Assembly (NCBI GenBank): GCA_015680685.1
Contig: MNCI01038321.1
Location: 65,379-129,378, forward strand
Direction: 5' to 3'
Length of the DNA stretch: 64,000 nucleotides
From: Gnetum montanum
Lineage: Eukaryota > Streptophyta > Gnetopsida > Gnetales > Gnetaceae
Part shown: piece by piece, positions 45,588-57,450 of the stretch
How the letters are laid out: every line of letters begins with the position of its first letter
Position numbering within the stretch: the first letter of the stretch is position 1
Notes under the pieces: generated by a model
What the model saw: only the letters and a program-made list of their open reading frames with translations
Databases searched by the model: none
Told to the model about the DNA's origin: nothing
Made by a program: the position numbers and the translations under genes

Positions 45588-45760
45588 NNNNNNNNNNNNN
45601 NNNNNNNNNNNNNNNNNNNNNNNNNNNNNNNNNNNNNNNNNNNNNNNNNNNNNNNNNNNNNNNNNNNNNNNNNNNNNNNNNNNNNNNNNNNNNNNNNNNN
45701 NNNNNNNNNNNNNNNNNNNNNNNNNNNNNNNNNNNNNNNNNNNNNNNNNNNNNNNNNNNN
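45588..45760. other. Assembly gap (173 N)
   Basis: A run of N. Open frames drawn across it are meaningless. Confidence 0.99.
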
Positions 45761-46990
45761 CAATAAGGTATTAGCCTAGTGGTAAGGGGATCTTGACTTG
45801 GTAGCACTAGGTCACAGGTTCAATTCTACTAGGTAGCATTGAGCATTGAGTATTCTAAGTATTAAGATTCAATAGGTCTATAGTCTCAGGGGACATAAGT
45901 AAAAAATTTTAGTTTCAATAATATATTTTTAAAAGTTTTACGTAGACTATATATCTTGTTATATTAATAATAACACAACTAATACCTATATAATAAAGTA
46001 ACTGTGATCCACTAAAATTACTTTCTAAAGTAAATATATTTTTAAAATTTTAATTATTTTAAATGTATTTTTCATTTATTTTCTTTTTTCAACCTTTTCA
46101 ATTATAAAGTTACCTTAGAAGATTCCTTTTCCAAGTTGAAGAGACAAAAAATTTACTAACCCAACTAATTAATACATTATTGCATTCATTTCGTTGATGA
46201 AAGAATGAATTCTAGTATCTGCACCTTTCATAATACAAACAAGACATTCATTTAGGTAGTAGTTGAACTAAACATTGGGGCCAACAAATATTATTTCTGT
46301 CTCCTCTTGGAGGTGTATGGTAACAAGTTCTATTCTACTAGGTAGTACTAAGTTATAAATTAACAAAAATTTTGTAAAAGAAATTTGAAATTAGTCCAAG
46401 TCTTAGCATCCATAAGTAAAAATTTCAATTTTCATAATATAATTTTTAAAAGTTCTATATGAACTATATATCTTGTTATATTAGAAATAGTTTTTTAAAA
46501 TGGACATCGGAGGTAGTAACACAACCAATGTGTAAATAGTAGAATAATTGCAACCCACTGAAATTATTTTTTAAATTTTATTTATTTTTAAAAATTTAAT
46601 TATTTTAAGCATATTTTTCTTTAGTATTAGTTTAGTGCTATGGGTTATGGGCTTGTAACCTACGGTCAAAGATTCAATTCTACTAAATAGCACTAGGTTA
46701 TAAGCTTTGATAAATCTTGGGGTGTACATATGTTTCAATTATTTTGGATTCCAACACCCCACCCTTCACTTTTTTGTTTTATCTTTTTTTTTTCAACCTT
46801 TTCAATTATAAAGTTTCCCAAGGAGGAGATAACAAATTTTACTACCCACTTGATACATTATTGCATTTATTTTGTTGATGAAAGAATGAACTGTATGATG
46901 TGCACCTTTCATGATGTAGACAAGATACATTTTGGTAGTAGTTGAACTAAAGATTAGGGCCAGCAACTATTATTTGTCAGTCTCTTGCTG
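45761..46990 (+). repeat. Cluster of three SINE-like, tRNA-derived repeat copies
   Basis: At 45771 TTAGCCTAGTGGTAAGGGG resembles a pol III A box (TRGCNNAGTGG), and about 40 bases on CAGGTTCAATTCTACTAGG resembles a B box (GGTTCRANNCC). Diverged B-box-like heads recur at 46328 (CAAGTTCTATTCTACTAGG) and 46666 (AAGATTCAATTCTACTAAA). Behind the heads, body sequence is repeated: TTTTCAACCTTTTCAATTAT at about 46085 and 46789, GTTGATGAAAGAATGAA at about 46192 and 46873, and ACTATATATCTTGTTATATT at about 45945 and 46465. So there are three head-to-tail copies of a repeat about 300-550 bp long. The left copy may be cut by the gap. Confidence 0.6.
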
Positions 46991-47439
46991 GTGGATGGTG
47001 TCTACCTTTACATTAGTCTTAGAAAAAGGAGCCAACAACATGCAAACCAATAGAACTCATTAAAGTGGGTTTGGTAACAAATGTTTTTTTCTATAAAAAA
47101 AATGATAATGAGATTATGAAAAGTGAAAAAAACAAGACCTAATATCATGCAAATTGTTTGAAGTAGGTATTACACTAAAAATTTTTGTATTTCATTCCAC
47201 CAGCAAGGTGGGTTGGTAGCTTCCCACCTAACCTTAGATGGTGTCAATTAAAGGTGTGAGAAAGAGTTACTACAAACATAGCTGAAACCACAACACATGA
47301 AAGCTTGGTATCAGTGGTGTTTGTGTCTCCTTCCACAATGGCAGTTCTAATTCTTGAACTCCTCATCTTGGGTTTTCTCAGAGGGATTCACTATCACATC
47401 CTCTTGCCATTTAGAAGTACCCAACCATTTCCCCTCTCT
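46991..47439 (+). other. Unassigned stretch
   Basis: No open frame or repeat recognised. TTGGTATCAGTGG near 47309 resembles a methionyl initiator tRNA primer site, but no LTR lies upstream. Confidence 0.35.
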
Positions 47440-47900
47440 TGTAAGAAAATCATTGTGTAGAAAACTAGATTGAATAAGTAATCAAAGTACAAAATGTGGA
47501 AGCAAATGGAATTGACCTCCAACCATTGATGCCTTCAATTAATCTTGGCATTCAGATTCTTCTTTCACACCAATGCTCTGTAGTGATGGTGTATGCAACC
47601 TCCAAGAATTCATGAAAGGGACCAAAATTTCAATCCTACTATGATTCCTTGGTGCCTTTGTTCTTCCATCAAGAATGAATTTATAGGCGATGGAATCAAT
47701 TACCATGAGAGAGAAATTTGAAAAATAAGAGACCTAAAACCCATATAGATGTGGACGTCACCCCAACCCCAATGCAAAAACATGTTATCTGTTATTAGAT
47801 ATGGAGGCCATGTTATGGGATATGGAGGCCATCTTAATGCCAATGGGGAAATGAGGAAGTAGGTTATCAACAACACATAAATGCATTGACATGGATTACA
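47440..47900 (-). repeat. 3' LTR of copia element F
   Basis: 461 bp, plus-strand ends TGTAAGAAAA and GGATTACA. Aligns with 53207-53674. Confidence 0.85.
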
Positions 47901-47915
47901 ATATCCCACTTGGTC
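47901..47915 (-). promoter_or_regulatory. Polypurine tract of F
   Basis: On the minus strand GACCAAGTGGGATAT precedes the 3' LTR, a form common in plant copia elements. Confidence 0.65.
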
Positions 47916-48199
47916 TCCATATTTAATCAAATCCAGATTTCAAGAAATAAATGCATGAATCATGGCAATAGTTCCTCTCAATGTGAATACTATCTTTTAT
48001 GTATTACAATGTATCATCTCTCAAAACTTAATTCCTTATATGGAAACTTAACTTTATGAATAAACCCAATGTTCATTCTAGTTCCTACCATATGTGTATT
48101 TTCTCTAATAACTATATGCACAAACCATATGGAAAAATAACACAACTAAATAAGAGTTTCATTAAGACTGTAAAGTTGTATGTACAACAAATTACATTA

Positions 48200-48775
48200 T
48201 GGTATTAAGTCCCATCCAAACTACATGATCCTTAAATGACTTTGACAACATTCCTTTTGTCAAAGGATTAGCTATCATTAATTCAGTGCTTATATGTGTA
48301 ATGACCACTTTGTTTTCCTTAATGTGTTCCCTTATGGCTAAGTACTTTATGTTGATGTGTTTACTTTAACTGCCACTCTTATTATTCTTAGCCATAAAGA
48401 CAGCAGCTGAATTGTCACAAAGCATTCGTAGTGGCCTAGATATAAAATCCATAATTCTAAGCCTTGTTATGAAACTCTTTAACCATACACCATGTGAAGT
48501 AGCCTCAAAATAAGAAACAAACTCTACCTCCATTATGGAAGTAGTAATCAAAGTTTGCTTTCCACTCCTCTAGGATCTAGCCCCTTTAGCTACCATAAAA
48601 ACATAACTAGATGTGGATTTCTGTGAATTAACACAACCATGAATCAATACAGCCAGTAAAGTTTGAATCGAAGTATCCAGTCACCTCCAAGAAGTTAGTT
48701 CATTTATATATAAGCATGTAGTATTTTGTACCTTGAAGGTACCTCATCACTTTCTTTGCAGCCCTCTAGTGGTTA
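48200..48775 (-). pseudogene. RNase H of copia element F
   Basis: The minus-strand frame contains the usual copia motif order: STMEVEFVSYFEATSHGVWL (normally STAEAEYVAAxEAxxEAxWL), RPLRMLCDNSAAVFMAKNNK, then after one TAA, KHINIKYLAIREHIKEN and STELMIANPLTKGMLSK, ending WMGLNT near 48210. The catalytic aspartate in CDN is kept. The last 55 codons are free of stops. It follows RT as in all copia elements. Confidence 0.85.
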
Positions 48776-49810
48776 ATACCTGGATTACTCTAATATCTGC
48801 CCAACAGTCCCACAACAAATGCAATGTCAAGTCTTGTGTAGACCTGAGCATACATAAGGCTTCCAATAGTTGAAGCATAAGGAATGTTGCTCATTTGAAT
48901 CTTCTCTAAATCATTCCTAGGGCACTGGTTCAAATTGAACTTGTCACCCTTCATAATGGATGTTATACTTGGTGAATAATCTTTTATCCAAAACCTCTTT
49001 AAAATTTTATTGATATAGGTTTCTTGTGATAGTCCTAGAATACATCTAGATCTATCCCTATGGATCTGAATTCCAATGACATAAGATGCCTCACCCAGAT
49101 CCTTCATGTCAAAATTCTTAGAGAGAAAATGTTTCACCTCATATAGAATCCACTATTATTGGTTGCAATAAGGATATCATCCACATATAGAACAAGGAGA
49201 TAGATTTTTCTCCCATTGACCTTCTAGTATATACATTGATCCATTATTTTGTTTTTGCAAAACCAAATGAAGTGATGCTATTATGGAGTTTTAAGTACCA
49301 TTGATGGGAGGCTTGTTTCAATCCATATATGAATTTCTTAAGCTTGCATACCAATTACTTGCCATCACTAGAGAAAAATTGTTCAGGTTGTTTCATATAA
49401 ACCTCTTGCTCTAGATCACCATTAAGAAATGTTGTTTTCACATCCATTTGATGTAATTAAAGATCAAAATGGGCAACCAATGCCATGAACCCTTTAGTGA
49501 CAACTTTGGCCTTATATCTTTCAATGTTTCCCAATGAGTCTTTCTTAGTCATGAAGACCCATTTGCATCCAATGGTTTTTACATCATTAGGAAACTTGAC
49601 AAGATCCCAAACTCGATTAGATGACATAGAGTTCATCTCATCTTTCATGGAATCATACCACAAGTTAGATTCCTTACCACTCATGGGTTTTGAAAATGTT
49701 TTGGGATCATTTTTGGCTCCTATGTTGTAGTTAGACTCATGTAGATACACCATATAGTCACTAGGAATCGCTAATCATCTTACTTTAGTAGATCTCCTTA
49801 ATGTTGGTTC
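48776..49810 (-). pseudogene. Reverse transcriptase of copia element F
   Basis: Starts near 49755 with DEMNSMSSNRVWDLVKFPND, VKTIGCKWVFMTKKDSLGNI and ERYKAKVVTKGF. The active site LLVLYVDDILIATNN has intact YVDD codons (49176-49187). After a frameshift near 49140 the frame 49137-48790 reads MKHFLSKNFDMKDLGEASYV, IGIQIHRDRSR, LSQETYINKILKRFWI and NIPYASTIGSLMYAQVYTRL. Another frameshift lies near 49450-49240. It would copy the element's RNA. Confidence 0.88.
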
Positions 49811-50245
49811 ATCATTCTCTTGAGGATCATGATGTTCAATAGGTTGTTCAATAGGTTTTGGTATCTGTTGTTCAGTTGGATCTACTGCTTCTTAATCAAC
49901 AGTTTGTGGAACTTCAATGACAGGTTATTGTTCATTATGCATTTACGCTCTAGGCATATTGTGCATAACAATTAGTCTATCATTTGAAATAGTGGGTTGA
50001 GTGTTTGTGTGATCTATCTCAGGAACAATGTTCCAAGAGTTATTGCTCCTACTAATCAAGTCATTCTCAAGAAATTTAGCATTCCTTGATTCCACAAACC
50101 TAGTAGTATGTGATGGGTAATAAAATCTATATCCCTTAGACCATTCAACATATCCAATGAAATAACCACTTATGGTCCTTGGGTCTAGCTTCTTTTCTTG
50201 TGGATTATAGACTCTTACTTCAAATGGGCATCCCTAGACATGTAT
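49811..50245 (-). other. Integrase-RT linker of copia element F
   Basis: Minus-strand translation is rich in E, Q, P, S and N with stops (for example the part near 49860-49960). The end of integrase (KRVYNPQEKKLDPRTISGYF, SKGYRFYYPSHTTRFVESRN; about 50220-50085) is readable. This linker is variable in copia elements. Confidence 0.5.
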
Positions 50246-50805
50246 ATGTCACAAACTTAGTTTCCAACCTTTCCATAATTCAAATGGTGTCTTTGAGACA
50301 ACCTTGGTTGGAACTCGGTTTAATATATACACCATCATCTTGAGAGCGTCAGTCCACAAGGACTTAGGAAGCTTGGAGTTGCTATGCATACTCCTCACCA
50401 TGTTCAATAATGTTTCATTTCTTCTTTCTGCCATACCATTTTACTCTGGAGAACTAGGAATAGTGTATTGGGTAACAATTCCATGCTCTTCAAGAAACTT
50501 AGCAAATGGACCAGGTGCTTGTCCATCATCAATATATCTACCATAGTATTCACCACCTCTATCAAATATCACTAACTTTATTTGCTTATTGCATTGTTTC
50601 TCTAATTCAGTCTTAAATACCTTAAAGGCACCTAAAGATTCACTCTTGTTATGAAGCAGGTAGGGATAAATATATCGTGAGTAATCATCAATAAAGGTAA
50701 TGAAATACTTTTAACCATACGTATCCATATTTGGACTACAAATATTTGTATGTATGATCTCTAATATTTCTGAACTCTTCTTGTCATCTTTCTTTGACAT
50801 ATTGG
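50246..50805 (-). pseudogene. Integrase core of copia element F
   Basis: Reads KQIKLVIFDRGGEYYGRYID (D of the DDE triad near 50560), FLEEHGIVTQYTIPSSPE-NG and [16 protein letters not shown] (catalytic E, about 50425), then [20 protein letters not shown] and KTPFELWKG. Open at 50249-50434 and further upstream apart from a TAA where CAG is normal in PEQNG. The first aspartate lies near 50790 in a more decayed part. The motif set is that of Ty1/copia integrase. Confidence 0.85.
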
Positions 50806-51185
50806 TCTAATTTCCCTTTATACAGTTCACACAAGTGTTAAAGTCAATAAAATCTAGAGTACTAAGTACTCCATCATTTACTAATCTCTTTATTCTCTCA
50901 ATAGAGATATGTCCTAATCTATGATGCCACAACATAGAGGATTCATCATTCATAACACATCTCTTAATGCCAACATGAACATGCATAGAAGTATAAATTT
51001 CATTTTGTAAATTAATGTTGAAAAGACCATCTGTTAATGTATCATTTCCAATAAGTTTAGATCTATAATATAGACTAAATATATTATCTGAAAAATTAAA
51101 GGAAAATCCCAATGATACAAGCCTTGAAACAGAAATTAAATTCCTTGAAAAACTATGAATATAAAATGTCTTTTCCAACTCTAAA
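50806..51185 (-). pseudogene. GAG-pre-integrase / zinc-binding domain of copia element F
   Basis: A 123-codon open frame (51178-50807) contains YIHSFSRNLISVSRLVSLGF (end of the protease region), then SSMLWHHRLGHISIERIKRL and FNTCVNCIKGN, the LWHxRLGHxxxxxxxxL and CxxCxxGK motifs of the integrase N-terminal zinc site. Intact in itself. Confidence 0.85.
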
Positions 51186-51420
51186 ATAAAACCACTAGTT
51201 AAAACTAATTTTCATGTTTCGATTGCCTCCACATGTGAGTGCATCTTATTGCTTGAATAGATGCATGACTCACTTCTCACTGGCTTCCTTAGGTTTTTCA
51301 CCCCTTGCAAGGAATTGGTAACATGGATTGTAGAACTAGAATCAATCCACCATTTTTCATGGCCAACATCAACCATATTATATTCAAAAAAAATAAGTGA
51401 GAGTTAAGTACCTTTCTTTT
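51186..51420 (-). pseudogene. Protease of copia element F
   Basis: The catalytic site reads VDSSSTIHVTNSLQGVKN, where the family has LDSGAS-H-xxN. The G to S change at the active site would abolish activity. The frame continues into 51178 through one stop or frame change. Confidence 0.7.
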
Positions 51421-52110
51421 TAAGATATTTCTGATATTTAGAACAATCCTTCTTTATGTGCCCTTTCTTTTTGTAGAGAAAACATCTAGATTCCTTCTTA
51501 ATATCAACTTGTGTAGGCAATTTGACCTTTCACTTTTCTTTGTCTTGTTCTTTATTCTTTCCTTGTGTAGCCAAATGCACACTCTCTTTCATTTCCATAG
51601 CAAGTCTCCCCTCTTCTTGCATACACATTGTCATTAGTTCATTGATTGACCATTTGTCCTTATGTGTGTTATAAGAAATATTAAAGGGTTTGTATTATAG
51701 TGGGAGCCTATTTAAGATGTAGTGCATAAGAAAAGATTCTGAGATCTCAACCTCAAGTGTTTTGAGTTGAGCCGCTATATCCCTCATTTACATGATGTGC
51801 TCACACACACCACAAATTTGAGTGAGTTTCATGGATGAGAACTTCATTATCAAGGTGCTCGCCAACGCCTTGTTTGATGACTCAAATTACTCATCAATGG
51901 CCTTTAACAAAGCATGCACATTGTCATACTATTCAAGAGAACCACACATACCAGCCAAGATCTTGGTTTTTATGAACATGACACAGAGGTGATTAGATGG
52001 CTCCCATTTTTCATAATTACCAATATCATCCATGGCTAACTATTATAATGATAGGTGGTTCATCCTTATGGATAGCATAATCAATGTTCATCTAGCCTAA
52101 ATCAAGAAGA
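51421..52110 (-). pseudogene. gag of copia element F
   Basis: Read from about 52100: EPSNHLCVMFIKTKILAGMC, FESSNKALASTLIMKFSSMK, MRDIAAQLKTLEVEISESFL, INELMTMCMQEEGRLAME, the copia UBN2-type gag pattern. A zinc knuckle follows at about 51440-51490: CFLYKKKGHIKKDC, with the second cysteine changed to tyrosine. Several stops. Confidence 0.75.
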
Positions 52111-53192
52111 ATTATCTCCTTCCACACCTTATAATTATCACCCTTTAATTCAAGAATGTCACATTTAAAACTAGAGTAGCATACAAGCTATACAATTGCA
52201 TAATCAAACATGCTTATGTCACTAAATTTGAGGTTAAAATACCATAAGACATGTTTACCATTGTAAATCATGAAAAATATGAATCAAATAACATAAAATT
52301 GCCTATGGGATAAATTTTAATTCAAACTTATTCATATATCCTTAAGATGAAACTATTAAATTATATTCCTTTTCTTAATCCCTGTGGACAAATTAAGAAA
52401 AATAATTTAACATATCATCCTGATTAATCATATTAAATACAACAAAAAATCCCGCGGGATAAAATTTATCATATTACATATGATTAATCACAATTTTTAA
52501 TGTTTTCTACCATATGTGATCCAAAAGCTTAGTACAAAATTTTGCATAATTAAAGATGCTGTGGCTACTCTCTAATTATACAAAATTACATAGATCACTA
52601 GTTATAATTCATATGCTGAAAATGATGCATACATATACAAAATATGCATAAAATTGATAAATTACCAAATTCAACATGGTATAAACATAATTTTATCAAA
52701 ATATTGAACAAATTTATGCATATCCAGTTGTTACCACTTCATCAAAAATATTGAATGACTTGATGCATATAACCATAGGAAAAATACATGATGGATATAT
52801 GACTTTATCAAAACAAATAACTTCATGCCTGTGGAAAAATGACATCTTTAAAATTTCCGTTGCATTTTCATGACATGCATATCAAGTATATTTAATGTAT
52901 GCATATAAAATTGGTGAGTGTAATCCCTTCACTCGGACCCTACACAAACTTCACTAATGTTGTACTTGTCACGCTAAGGGAAACGTTTCCTAGGGAGGTT
53001 GAACTCATACCCAAGTTAATCCTTATTAAAGAATTTTCACTAGATTTCATGCACTATGATACAAATTACAATGTGATATTATGAGAAATCACGATGCATA
53101 CATAAATCACAAAATCCAACTGTGCGCAAAAATATTAAACAATGCTATCTCTAGATTACACCATCGTTAAAAACTGCATCAAGATAGATTAC
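52111..53192 (-). other. Long leader of copia element F
   Basis: About 1 kb of AT-rich sequence between primer site and gag. No domain; a 61-codon open frame on the plus strand (52899-53084) is not recognised. Long leaders, sometimes with an intron, occur in plant copia elements. Confidence 0.45.
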
Positions 53193-53206
53193 ACTTCAAT
53201 ACCAAA
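53193..53206 (-). promoter_or_regulatory. Primer binding site of F
   Basis: On the minus strand TTTGGTATTGAAGT follows the 5' LTR, close to TGGTATCAGAGC, complementary to initiator methionine tRNA. Confidence 0.65.
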
Positions 53207-53674
53207 TGTAAGAAAATAATTGCGCAAAAAATTGGATTGCACAAATAATCAAAGTACAAAATGCAGAAGCAAATGGAACTAACCTCTAGCCATTGATGCC
53301 TTTGATTAATCTCAGCGTTCAAATTCTTCTTTCACACTAGCACTCTACAGTGATGATGTATGCAACCTCCAAGCATCTGTGAAAGGGACCAGAATTGCAA
53401 CTACAATCTTGCTATGATTCCTTCGTGCCTTTGTTCTCTCATCAAGAATGAATTTATAAGTCATAGAATTAGTTACCATGAGAGAGAAATTTGAAAAATA
53501 AGAGATCCAAAATCCTATTTGGATGTGGATGCCACCCCAACCCCAATGCAAAAGCATGTTATCCATTATTGAATATGGAGGCCACATTATGGGATATGGA
53601 GGCCACCTGAACAGTAACACAGAAATGAGAAATCACATTATCAACAATGCATAAATATGTTAAGGTAGATTACA
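53207..53674 (-). repeat. 5' LTR of copia element F
   Basis: 468 bp; plus-strand ends TGTAAGAAAA and GATTACA. Differs from the other LTR by scattered substitutions. Confidence 0.85.
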
Positions 53675-53679
53675 TGTCT

Positions 53680-55400
53680 CTCTCTTGCTGTGACTATAAG
53701 AGATTTGATGATATATAAGATATTTTTGTAGACTGGGAAAAATTGTTAAAACAGGTGTGAAAAATTGTAAATAGAGTTTTTTTTTTTTGTAAATACATCA
53801 AGTTTTAGCTCTTGATAATAGCCAATGATGACTTAGAATTCATTTTATCATTGAAACAAGGCAAAAATGATGACGAGGAAGCAATACTTAAGTAATCATT
53901 TTTTTGTTGTGATTTCTTGAAATTGGTTCTGCAATTAAAGGAGAAGCAAACAAAGGCATGAGCTTACCCATAAATATGATCAAAGATCAAGAGACTTAGA
54001 AAATAAGAATGAGAATGGATGATGATGGTAGAGCTATTGAACTTGGACATGGAAGAAGGCCACGTAGTAAACCTCCACTTCCTCAAGGAAACATTCCTTT
54101 GCCCTACGTAGCAGATGCTAACCATTATCTATAATTAAGTGGTAGTAATTCAGAAACAGAGAAATAGGCTCTATCCATAGCTATGCCTGCTTAGTCTCAC
54201 TTCAGCTAGAAACACAAAGGATCATCATACTAAACTACCATGTTCTTTTTTTCAAGCCTCGAATTTTGAGAGGGTTTGTAGATGAGTAAAAGTCTAAGTA
54301 GGATTGATGTACCTAGGTTTATCAAATAGGGATCTTGAGAAGATCAGAAGATTAGTAAAAGCCTTGACTCTTGGAGCCTAAGTAAATGAATAAGCTAAAA
54401 CATAACCTCTTCAAATATCTATAATCAACCAAACGGACTTAAAGGTAGAAGTATTTGAGTAATTAAATTATTTGGTATCCAACCAAAATCATTACTATGT
54501 CTTGTTTCAGGTAATGATCATTGAACCTTTAAATGTTGATGGGTATTGACCCTTCCTATGATAACTCTTTAATTAATTATGATTGCAGTATTTACACTAA
54601 CAATTTAACACTACACATCCATTTCCCTTGCAAACTAGGCCTACGTCTTCAATAATTTTTCAACAAAAGAATAAAAATAAAAAAATTGTAATTCAGTGTT
54701 GTAAGATCATTTGAGGAATTCTAATCCTTATAATACATTTGGCCGTGCTTATGAAGGAAGGCATCTATATAATCATGCTTTAAGCGATTGTAACAAATTG
54801 TGTCATTTAAGTAACCTTTCACTTATTTTGGAGGATAATCTTCATGTTTATTGTCATTAAATTACTGCATTTATCTTTTATTAACATGAAATATAGTGAT
54901 GTCCTAAAGGGCATGGATTTTGAACATGAAATCGAGGATTGATAGGGGAGACACTTCAACTCCTCCAAGTAAGGGATTATAGATTTTGTTTTTAATTTTT
55001 TTTTCATTGTTTTAGGTTGGCATTAAATTGCACTATAAAATTAGCTTAGTTATATATTTAATATATATACTTATAATTTGGGTAAGAGAATCTTACATAA
55101 ACCAAGTTTAGTTCATCTAATGTCTTAAAAATTATTCAAGTTGCCATTTTACTAAATTCTATGTATTCTATAAGAATTTTGATCATGCTAAGAAGGATAA
55201 CTAATTTCAAATTTGGTACTAAATATTGTGTTGGAAAATATTTTGAATTTTCATGGAACTATTGTTTCCATATATATTCCCATGCCCTTCCAAATTTTAT
55301 TTCTTGTACATTGAATTAACTAATTTAATTGCAATAAGAAGACAAACACTAATTTCACTGCAATAAGAATACAAACTTAGGAGTCATAGATTGCTTGGGG
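53680..55400 (+). other. Unassigned stretch with short open pieces
   Basis: No transposon domain seen. A 41-codon frame at 54009-54134 reads MRMDDDGRAIELGHGRRPRS and continues PPLPQGNIPLPYVADANHYL. A later piece near 54722-54860 reads NPYNTFGRAYEGRHLYNHAL. Both have ordinary protein-like composition but I do not recognise them, and no clear splice sites connect them. They could be relics of a host gene or an old element. Confidence 0.3.
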
Positions 55401-55570
55401 TAAATATGCTAGTATTATGGATGAAATATTATTTAGTGTTAAAAATAGGCTCTCCTTGAAGTGTTACAAATAGGATCTTCTTGTAATGATATGGATGAAA
55501 TATTATTTAGCATTACTGATAAGCTCTCCTTAGAGCATTAAGGATGAAATATTATTTAGTGTTATCAATT
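55401..55570 (+). repeat. Short degenerate tandem repeat
   Basis: GGATGAAATATTATTTAG occurs three times (55418, 55491, 55546), with CTCTCCTT between copies. Confidence 0.6.
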
Positions 55571-55589
55571 TATGATTGGTCATTGGCCT

Positions 55590-57420
55590 ATCAACCAAAA
55601 CTAGCAACTATGCTTAGGATTTTGCTACAATTCATCTTAAAAAATATTCCATTTTCTCAATCATTACATTCTTGAAAAAACTAACCATAGTCTTGTGAAT
55701 TCTTAAGAACTGCTTTAGAAAAGTTGTCTTGCCTTGAGATATTCAAGGTTATAAGTGTATGCATGGAATTAACACAAGGTTTTTGCTTCTAAAGGTAATA
55801 AATCAAGTTCAGATAATAATATTAAGTAAGATGTTGGCATTTTCACCTTTAATTGCTTGAGAAGAAAAGCCTTTTATATACTTTTATTATCATTCCAAAG
55901 TTTAGCACTAAGTCTGAGTTCCCAAACAACACATTCATATGATATATTAGGATAGATTATAGTTTGGAAAATTTTTTTTCTAACCTTCAAAGCCTAAAGT
56001 CATAAATCCTTGCACTTATTTTAAAAAGCTTATAGAGCCTTGAAACCTCTTGTTATTCTTTCTTTGATAGATTTCCTCCATTTATAATTGTTTATATACA
56101 TGAGACCCAAACATTTAAAAGAATATACTATTTGCACATTGGTACCTCTAAAATGGAAGTCCTAATATGCATTAATTATACCCAAAATTGTTAATTTGGT
56201 TTTATGTATATTCACTTGGAGACCAAATGAGTTATAATAATTTTTTAAAATTTGCAACATATTTTCATATCTTTTGTAGTTTTGGAGATTGAGGTACCAA
56301 TATCTAAATACAAAAGAAGATTTACTACTTAGGATCCAATTTTGATAACATGCATATCTTGTCTATTACATAATCATTCATGTATTTCATTAATAAATAT
56401 ACCAATGAGAGTTGGAAAAAGTAGACAACCTTGTGTAACTTCAATTTTTCTCTAGAACTGCATGCTTTTTCTTTAAATTATTGTATGTGAATTCAATAAT
56501 TTCTTCCTTATATAATCTTTGAGTTACTGTAACCAATTTTGTAGAGAGGCCAATTTTATGCAAGCCTAATCATAGCTTTGTGCAAACCACTAAAGGATAT
56601 GCTTTTGCAAAATCAATAAAACAAATAAAAACATTTTTGTTAGGCTTTTTTGAAAACTTTATGTAGTGTTTGAGAGTAACCAAGTGATCAATAGTGGAAT
56701 AATTTTTTCTAAAATTTTCTTGACTCCTTGGTCTAACATGGTTAACTTTAAGTTAATAACTAATTTTTTTCTAGTAGAGTGTCCAACAACTTAGCAAAAA
56801 TACTACTCATAATGATCATTTGATAATTGTTCAAAATATGTTTATCCCCCTTTTTATATAGTAAGATAACCTTACTAGTTTTCCAATGTTCTTATTATTG
56901 ATCCATTGTTGATTTTAACTTGTGCCAAATTTCTCTATGAATAAAAGGTTCTATCAAATTTAGTAATTCTACATATAAACCATCTAAATCTATAGTTTTA
57001 CAAATGCTAGTTTTTAAATACCCTTTGTAACTTCCTCAAGAATAAATTGGAGCGTTTCTTGGTGTACAATAGTAGTAGAATTATCATCTTCTTTCATAAA
57101 TACTTTATTGTAAAAAGAATATATATTTTGAGAAGAAAGACTAAATGATGAAGAGGCTTTATGAAAAAACCCTATTAAAATCTTCTACTTTTCTTTTCCA
57201 TGATGTAAGCAAAATATTGATATTGTTCCTTATTAAATTTTCTCCCCTTGGTTCTAATCAAGCAGTTATATGCCTTAATTAATCTTTGTTTGTGTTTCAT
57301 ATTCACATTCTTAGTATTCTATCTAGCCTACACATAATCTTTATCAAGCCAAATCTTCTAAACATCTTTTTATTATGAGTGTGTAACTTGCTTCACTCAT
57401 GTAAGAACACTTTGCTTAAG
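55590..57420 (-). pseudogene. Element G: LINE-type (non-LTR) reverse transcriptase relic
   Basis: On the minus strand: KNVNMKHKQRLIKAYNCLI and RTKGRKFNKEQ near 57310-57240, FHKASSSFSLSSQNIYSFYN near 57160-57100, then RT motifs TSKVILLYKKGDKHILNNYQ (about 56890-56835), NVFICFIDFAKAYPLVVCTK (motif A, about 56620-56570), KIGLSTKLVTVTQRLYKEEI, a decayed YADD region near 56320, and GLQVNIHKTKLTILG near 56220-56180. A C-terminal part to about 55600 reads KLWNDNKSI, LLKQLKVKMPTSYLIL. These match non-LTR RTs: KKGDxxxxxNYR, FIDFxKAFD, GLxVNxxKTK. The clade is not determined. Many stops and frame changes. Confidence 0.75.
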
Positions 57421-57450
57421 CTTGATGAGTAATAAATTAGTTAGTTGCAT

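Larger units (their letters stand above)
47440..53674 (-). mobile_element. Element F: Ty1/copia retrotransposon
   Basis: Matching LTRs at 47440-47900 and 53207-53674 flank, on the minus strand, gag, zinc knuckle, protease, GAG-pre-integrase, integrase, RT and RNase H in the order of Ty1/copia (integrase before RT). A methionyl-tRNA primer site lies inside the 5' LTR edge and a polypurine tract inside the 3' LTR edge. Flanking 5-mers TCTCT (47435-47439) and TGTCT (53675-53679) match at 4 of 5 and are probably the target duplication. Stops and several frameshifts are present, but long open pieces remain. Confidence 0.9.

Noticed and set aside
45534-45807. Four open frames across the N run
   Set aside because: Frames made of N are meaningless; real sequence on either side is LTR and SINE-like repeat.
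47305-47320. Primer-site-like TTGGTATCAGTGG
   Set aside because: No LTR ends directly upstream and no retroelement coding follows on that strand.
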